Below, one piece after another: positions 59,501-64,000 of a stretch of 64,000 nt of DNA (positions are counted from its first letter, which is position 1; every line of letters begins with the position of its first letter). A program made the position numbers and the translations under genes. The notes under the pieces are model-generated. The model saw only the letters and a list, made by a program, of their open reading frames with translations, was not told the DNA's origin and did no database searches. Location of the stretch: assembly GCA_905250025.1 (NCBI GenBank), contig CAJNOJ010000218.1, positions 68,570 to 132,569 on the forward strand, written 5' to 3'. The stretch comes from Adineta ricciae (Eukaryota; Rotifera; Eurotatoria; Adinetida; Adinetidae).

Positions 59501-61474
59501 TCTTGAAAAGAAGAACAGAAGTTATGTTTTACTTGATTTGTACGATTTTCCGTCGATTTGGCGTTTTCATCATTCCGATCGACGAGTAATTGTTGCGCAT
59601 AATCGATTTTATTCCAAATCTGAACGATTGAAACTGAACGTCGTGTAGAAATATAAACAATACTTTACCAAACACCAGATGAGACTCGCTTCTTGCAGAT
59701 CCAAAGAGAAAAAATGTTCCCAATTATCGACTCGATACTTAATTCCTTTGAGCATGGCATCGGCGACGGCATCTTCGAGATTGGCATTTTCAATGGCATC
59801 GAAAACAATAACAAGCTCTTCCATTTCGTTGAAAATATTCACATATTTCTCGATTTCTTCATCGGGATCGATAATATCACTTTGTTCCAACGAAAGTTGC
59901 TTTTTTAACTCGGTCTTACACTCTTCAACATAAGTGCGCTTTCGAAATGGACCTAATTCGTCATTCGGAGACAATTTTCGACACAACTGAGCAACGATAT
60001 CAGCCACACCACCGGTATTCTGAAAATCTGCATCACAGACGAAAGTTCGACGCGGAAAAAACGTACCCGAACGACAACAAGTGGTGTCCCTGCTGCTAGA
60101 GCTTTGCATATCGTCGCCAAGATTGAGAAATCGCCAGCAACTAATAGCATTATAATTGGAATGTCATGGTCCGACACTAAAGCACAAGATGAGATATGAA
60201 ATAAAGTGAAAACAAGTTTACCGATGTTTCTCGGAGGATAATTCGGTATGGGAGATTTCAAAATGCGATTTACACTCAATTCATGTTCGATTTCTTGTCG
60301 TTTTAGTAGAATATTCTTCGTATCTTTCGAGCCATCATTGAATAAAACGAAATGCGTGTGATTTGACTGAAGTCTTCGATGCGGCACAGAATCATTGGAA
60401 CTCGGATTGGGTCTCAAAATATAAGTACGAACAACCGAATATTCATTATCTAACTAAAATCATTTCCTTCGATGTAAAACATCTCAAAACAATACAATAT
60501 TCTCACTATCGATCGAAGTTCATCGTTAACCGACACACGCGTGAATTTTTCCATTAAAATGTGATCGCCTAGAAGAACGCATTTCACAAACAAAAGGCAA
60601 ATATCCTTTTTTGACAAAAACCTGTGGAAGAACTCCAATTGGTGAATCCTAAACACGGAATATCTCTGCCGCAAATGTCCCGATGCAGAGCATTTCCAAG
60701 AAGTTTCATCATATCGTCATTTAAACAACTTGTGGTCACCCAAGGATCTAAATGAGCTGTATTGACGAGGAGATTGATAAAAAATGTTCGTGTTTACATA
60801 TGATTTTCGCCATAGTGGTTAAACCGTTTTGAATCGCGCGTTCAGTTTCGGTTTGAATTCCTGATTTTGGTTTATTTACATCATTCTGATAACCCAGACT
60901 TGTTTGAATCGATAGAATAAAGTCCGGAGCAGGCAGATGGTAGACTTCGACGCATTTTGAGACGAATAATGGTCGTGTATTTGGAGAAAGATGAATAAAC
61001 TTAGAGGGAAAAGACGATTCGAATGAGAAATATACTTTGGAAGAACTTACAAATGGAAAACGATGGTTTTCATCGACATTTTGTTCGGTTTGATTCGCAG
61101 TTTTGAATTCCAAAAAACCAAAATGAGCCAAATCACTAAATCAATTCGATCGAACTATGCATTTCATCATTCTTCATCCTTACTTAACATTATCTTCAAA
61201 TTTCAGTTTCAATGCTTTGATAATCTCAAATTAAAAAACAAACAAAATCAAACCTTCCTTTTTATCTTAACCCAATTTACTTCTTTCACGCGTCGCTGCA
61301 ATTCCGCCTCGACCGATAAAGTATCCGTTTTGCCTTCAAACAAACAAACAAACAAATATCGTTAATTCTCCACATTTCTCTCTCTCCCGTCTTACTTCGT
61401 TTCGTTCGATAAACTGTCTCACTTCTCAATAAGTCAGTTTCTCGAAAATCGAACTCGTCATGATTCGGCAACAT
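50096..61474 (-). CDS. TRPM-LRR fusion channel, second copy
   Basis: This has the same extent (11.38 kb) and exon order as 12315-23685. It starts MLPNHDEFDFRETDLLRSET and ends RDDDYDRY before TGA at 50098-50096. SLOG-like blocks (SNHTHFVLFNDGSKD), the pore FGQV, S6, the TRP helix and the LPPP motif are conserved, as are all LRR exons checked. Two differences help define introns. A TAG appears in the segment after HPNR G (about 56910), which must therefore be intronic, and one intron near 60600 differs by a base. The non-LRR exon has one extra codon (QHQQAD versus QQQAD), an in-frame indel. Maintenance of the frame in both copies argues that the fused gene is functional. Confidence 0.75.
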
Positions 61475-62477
61475 TTCTTCCAAAGAACTTCAATCTAAAA
61501 CTATGTAACATTGTTTTGCTTACAGAAATTCAACGGGACCGAAACATAAAAAACGAAGACTCATTTGGTAAACATATTGACGCAAATATTCAAGCGAAAA
61601 AAACACACACAGAAGTCCACATTTTATTTTTTGACCTTAACGAATCAGCCAGGTAGAAAACATCAATTAGACAACATGCAGCCATACATCATGTAAATGA
61701 AAATAAACTTAATTATAAGAAATTATTCGATCAAAATAGAAATCAGATCCTCTTCCGAACTGTATCGAAATTTTTTTCAACCGACTGAACGTCGAACGAA
61801 GCGACAAAAACGATTTGCATACTTATGGTTATCATTCGCGTATGTGCTTGAATGAGAACGAATAAAAAAATCGCGTTGAATATCGATACGAATGAATGAG
61901 TCAACTACGCTTCTCGCATTAGTGATGCAGTAATCAGGTTATATCAATGATGAAGAATATTTAAAGGTAAATTGACTATCGCACATATAAAAATTCAAGT
62001 CTTCGATGCAATGAATTATCCCGAGAATGTAAATAGATGATAATTAGTAAAAGAATTTTTATGTTTTATTGATTATTATCTTGGGTGTAGAGAAAAAAAC
62101 GCAGAATTGAAAATTGAGAATTCTATTGTAATTGTGTTTGAAGATGGGGTAGAAGTGTATTTACATTTTTTTTAGTTTGCAAATGGAATTCAATTCTGTT
62201 CGTGAAGAATGTATTTCGTACGAGTCAGTACAAAGCAAAACGTGATCTTGTCATAGGGAAATATTCTGCTCACCAATCGATATAATTGTTAGCTTTTGTC
62301 ATTAAGGTATGATATTTTGTGAGTGTCGTATACGTTATTCACCTGAAAAGGATCGATAGGTAATATTATATTTGATATAGGTTAGTGAGTAATCGTAAAT
62401 GATATTGGGATGAAAAATATTGTTCGACATTGGAAAGTTAGTGACTTTTTATAGAAATCCGAGTTTGATTGCAAGTC
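61475..62477. other. Intergenic region with an extra block of about 80 bp
   Basis: Counterpart of 23686-24602. The extra bases lie near 62005-62085, between AAGTCTT and ATCTTGGGTGTAGAG, which are nearly adjacent in copy A. No gene supported. Confidence 0.5.
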
Positions 62478-63468
62478 TTATACAGTGCAGTATCGTAAAT
62501 TGCAGTACGCTGTGTCAATCAGGAGAAAAACGTAGAAAGTACTGCAATTCGTAATTAAAATCGTGTTCGACCATAAACATGAATTACTAGACCAAGAATA
62601 ACAAACTGTACCATTAACTGTACTACCAGCGGATGTTGGGTAAGAATCCTTATACCAACCAGGTGCATCAGTACCACAATAATAATATCCAGGGTCATAG
62701 GTGGCGATCATTGTTCCAGCTGGACTTACAAATCGAACCCAAACTCCAGTTGAACCAAATGCAGTACTATCACAACTAGTGACACTCTTATCGGCAACAT
62801 TACGAGTTGAATCGGAATTCGTAGTATAGTTGAAACATTGAGATGGAAGGGCAACTGATGTTGTTGTAGTTGCTAAAAACAAAATCAGATGGAAAACAAA
62901 ATTATCAGATGGATCAATTCTGTACTTGATGTTGTGGAGGTGGTCGTTGTCGTAGAAGTTGTTGCGGATGTCGATGATGTAGACGTCGTGGAAGTTGTAG
63001 ACGTTGTTGAGGTAGACGATGTGGATGATGTGGAACTGGTGGAAGTTGTCGCGGACGTTGTTGAAGTCGATGTTGACGTAGACGTCGTCGAAGTTGTCGT
63101 GGATGCTGTTTTAATAAAAAATCTTCAGATAAAACGATTTTTCTCTCGTGATTATAAATACAGACTCGTCGTAGTTGCGGAAGTTGTTGTCGTCGATGTT
63201 GTACTCGTGGTTGTCATTGATTTCTGTTCATCTAAGGAAAATTGAAATTTTGAAAAAGAAAGTTGGTATTTCTATTCTGAAAACCTTGAATCAATTGTGT
63301 TGTTACAACACCAAGAGCAATTCCTGCGCAAAGACAACCAAGAACTAATCCGATTAAACATGGTTTCCAATATGCTGCTCGACATTTTTTCAAAATTCCT
63401 TGATCAGTCGTCTTTTCAACATCCCATGACGTACTTTGATTGAATTTCAGTGAACTACTGTCATTCAT
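62478..63468 (-). CDS. Type II membrane D8C-domain protein, second copy
   Basis: Exons 63468-63285, 63231-63166, 63105-62926 and 62872-62478 have the same lengths as in the first copy (184, 66, 180 and 395 nt) and give 274 residues. The TM segment, Thr/Ser stalk and D8C motifs (CGTDAPGWYKDSYP; CSTFYVFLL) are conserved. The short cytosolic tail and the residues before the stalk vary most. Confidence 0.8.
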
Positions 63469-63912
63469 TTGCAACGATTTTCTCGACAGAATTCAGTCCG
63501 ATAAAAATAATCAGTCGAATAAAGAATGCGTAGAATTCTTTTAATATACCTTAGATTCAATTAATCCTCCTACGTTGTGTTTCACTTTTGTACTTTTTGA
63601 TTCGAAAAACGAACACTTGTAAAGTATCTGTTATTGACAAATTTCGAAAGAAAATTCAACAAAATTGAAACTAACACGTGCTGCAAGTCACGATAATGAT
63701 TATTAATGCTTAGCTGATGTAATTTCAAGAGCATTTCCTTTCATATAAACTTTCATTTGCCTCTATTGCGAAGTAGACAAAAATAGATTAATAACAAACG
63801 CTTGTTTTGATATTATTTCACCTATTTGAAGTCACATTAATTGAGAAAAAAACATAACTTCGTTTGAAACATTATTGCAATACAATATCGTTACTTGTAA
63901 TATAGAATCAAA
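63469..63912. promoter_or_regulatory. Divergent promoter region, second copy
   Basis: 444 bases between the divergent D8C and OPT start codons, aligned with 25593-26038. Confidence 0.45.
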
Positions 63913-64000
63913 ATGATAACGGATGCCAAAAGAGACTTTCTCGATGATCCAAATCCGATTTATTTATATTCCGACGGAGAGATGACACAATTTGAAGAAG
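63913..64000 (+). CDS. OPT-family transporter, first 29 codons only
   Basis: The window ends inside exon 1. The start MITDAKRDFLDDPNPIYLYS matches the first copy at 26039 (MTTDIKRDFIDDPNPIYLYS). The following genomic sequence would show whether the transporter is complete in this copy. Confidence 0.75.
   Translation, partial: MITDAKRDFLDDPNPIYLYSDGEMTQFEE

Larger units (their letters stand above)
39509..64000. repeat. Large direct repeat, copy A'
   Basis: This is the second copy of 1-26125. It begins at or before about 39509, where the sequence shared with window position 1 starts, and continues to the window end inside the OPT transporter gene. Differences from copy A include two fewer domains and a much shorter His-rich repeat in the first gene, an extra stretch of about 280 bases near 42645-42925, loss of about 120 bases corresponding to 12030-12150, and an intact small secreted-protein gene at 48643-48906 that is broken in copy A. 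Confidence 0.95.

Overview
This window looks like nuclear DNA of an animal, most probably a bdelloid rotifer. The reasons are AT-rich intergenic DNA, very short spliceosomal introns (mostly about 45-60 nt, GT...AG), AATAAA signals, compact gene spacing, and a gene set of ADP-ribosyltransferase/TPR fragments, NHL-repeat and kelch proteins with Thr-rich linkers, and bacterial or fungal-looking single-exon enzymes. The organism call is inference from this gene style; there is no rRNA or organelle marker.

The layout is A - B - A'. Block A (1 to about 27.1 kb) and block A' (about 39.51 kb to the window end) are near-identical, same-orientation copies with the same genes in the same order: (1) a secreted His-rich multi-domain protein (+), (2) a pectate-lyase-like beta-helix protein (-), (3) a PAN/NHL protein (-), (4) a decayed ADP-ribosyltransferase/TPR gene (+), (5) a tiny secreted protein (+), intact only in A', (6) a small papain-like candidate enzyme (-), (7) a very long gene (-), (8) a D8C-domain type II membrane protein (-), and (9) an OPT oligopeptide transporter (+). 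The copies differ by scattered substitutions and by indels of tens to hundreds of bases. They could be two alleles laid end to end by the assembler or a recent segmental duplication. Single N bases at 27098 and 41112 sit exactly where the sequence jumps from one gene to another or changes frame, which favours assembly joins.

The most striking content is gene 7 (12315-23685; copy 50096-61474). Its 5' two-thirds of coding exons encode a TRPM-type cation channel (SLOG-like N-terminal region, six-TM core, FGQV pore motif, IAMFN S6 end, TRP helix, LPPP motif, C-terminal helix). With no visible stop, polyadenylation signal or intergenic gap, the exons run on into about 47 exons, each encoding one 28-residue leucine-rich repeat and each bounded by phase-0 introns, interrupted once by a non-LRR exon. 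I know of no described TRPM-LRR channel; it is my main candidate for an undescribed system.

Block B (27.1-39.5 kb) is unique here and richer in decay. It holds an ADP-ribosyltransferase/TPR pseudogene, a Cys-rich/Thr-rich/kelch secreted protein, a Tc1/mariner remnant, a broken aminoglycoside-phosphotransferase-fold gene, a complete thiaminase-I-like protein with a putative GPI-type tail, a GNAT acetyltransferase frame interrupted by two in-frame TAA codons, and a degenerate seven-TM receptor. Exon boundaries were worked out by hand from splice signals, reading phase and comparison of the two copies; positions in the long TRPM-LRR gene are less certain than in the small genes.
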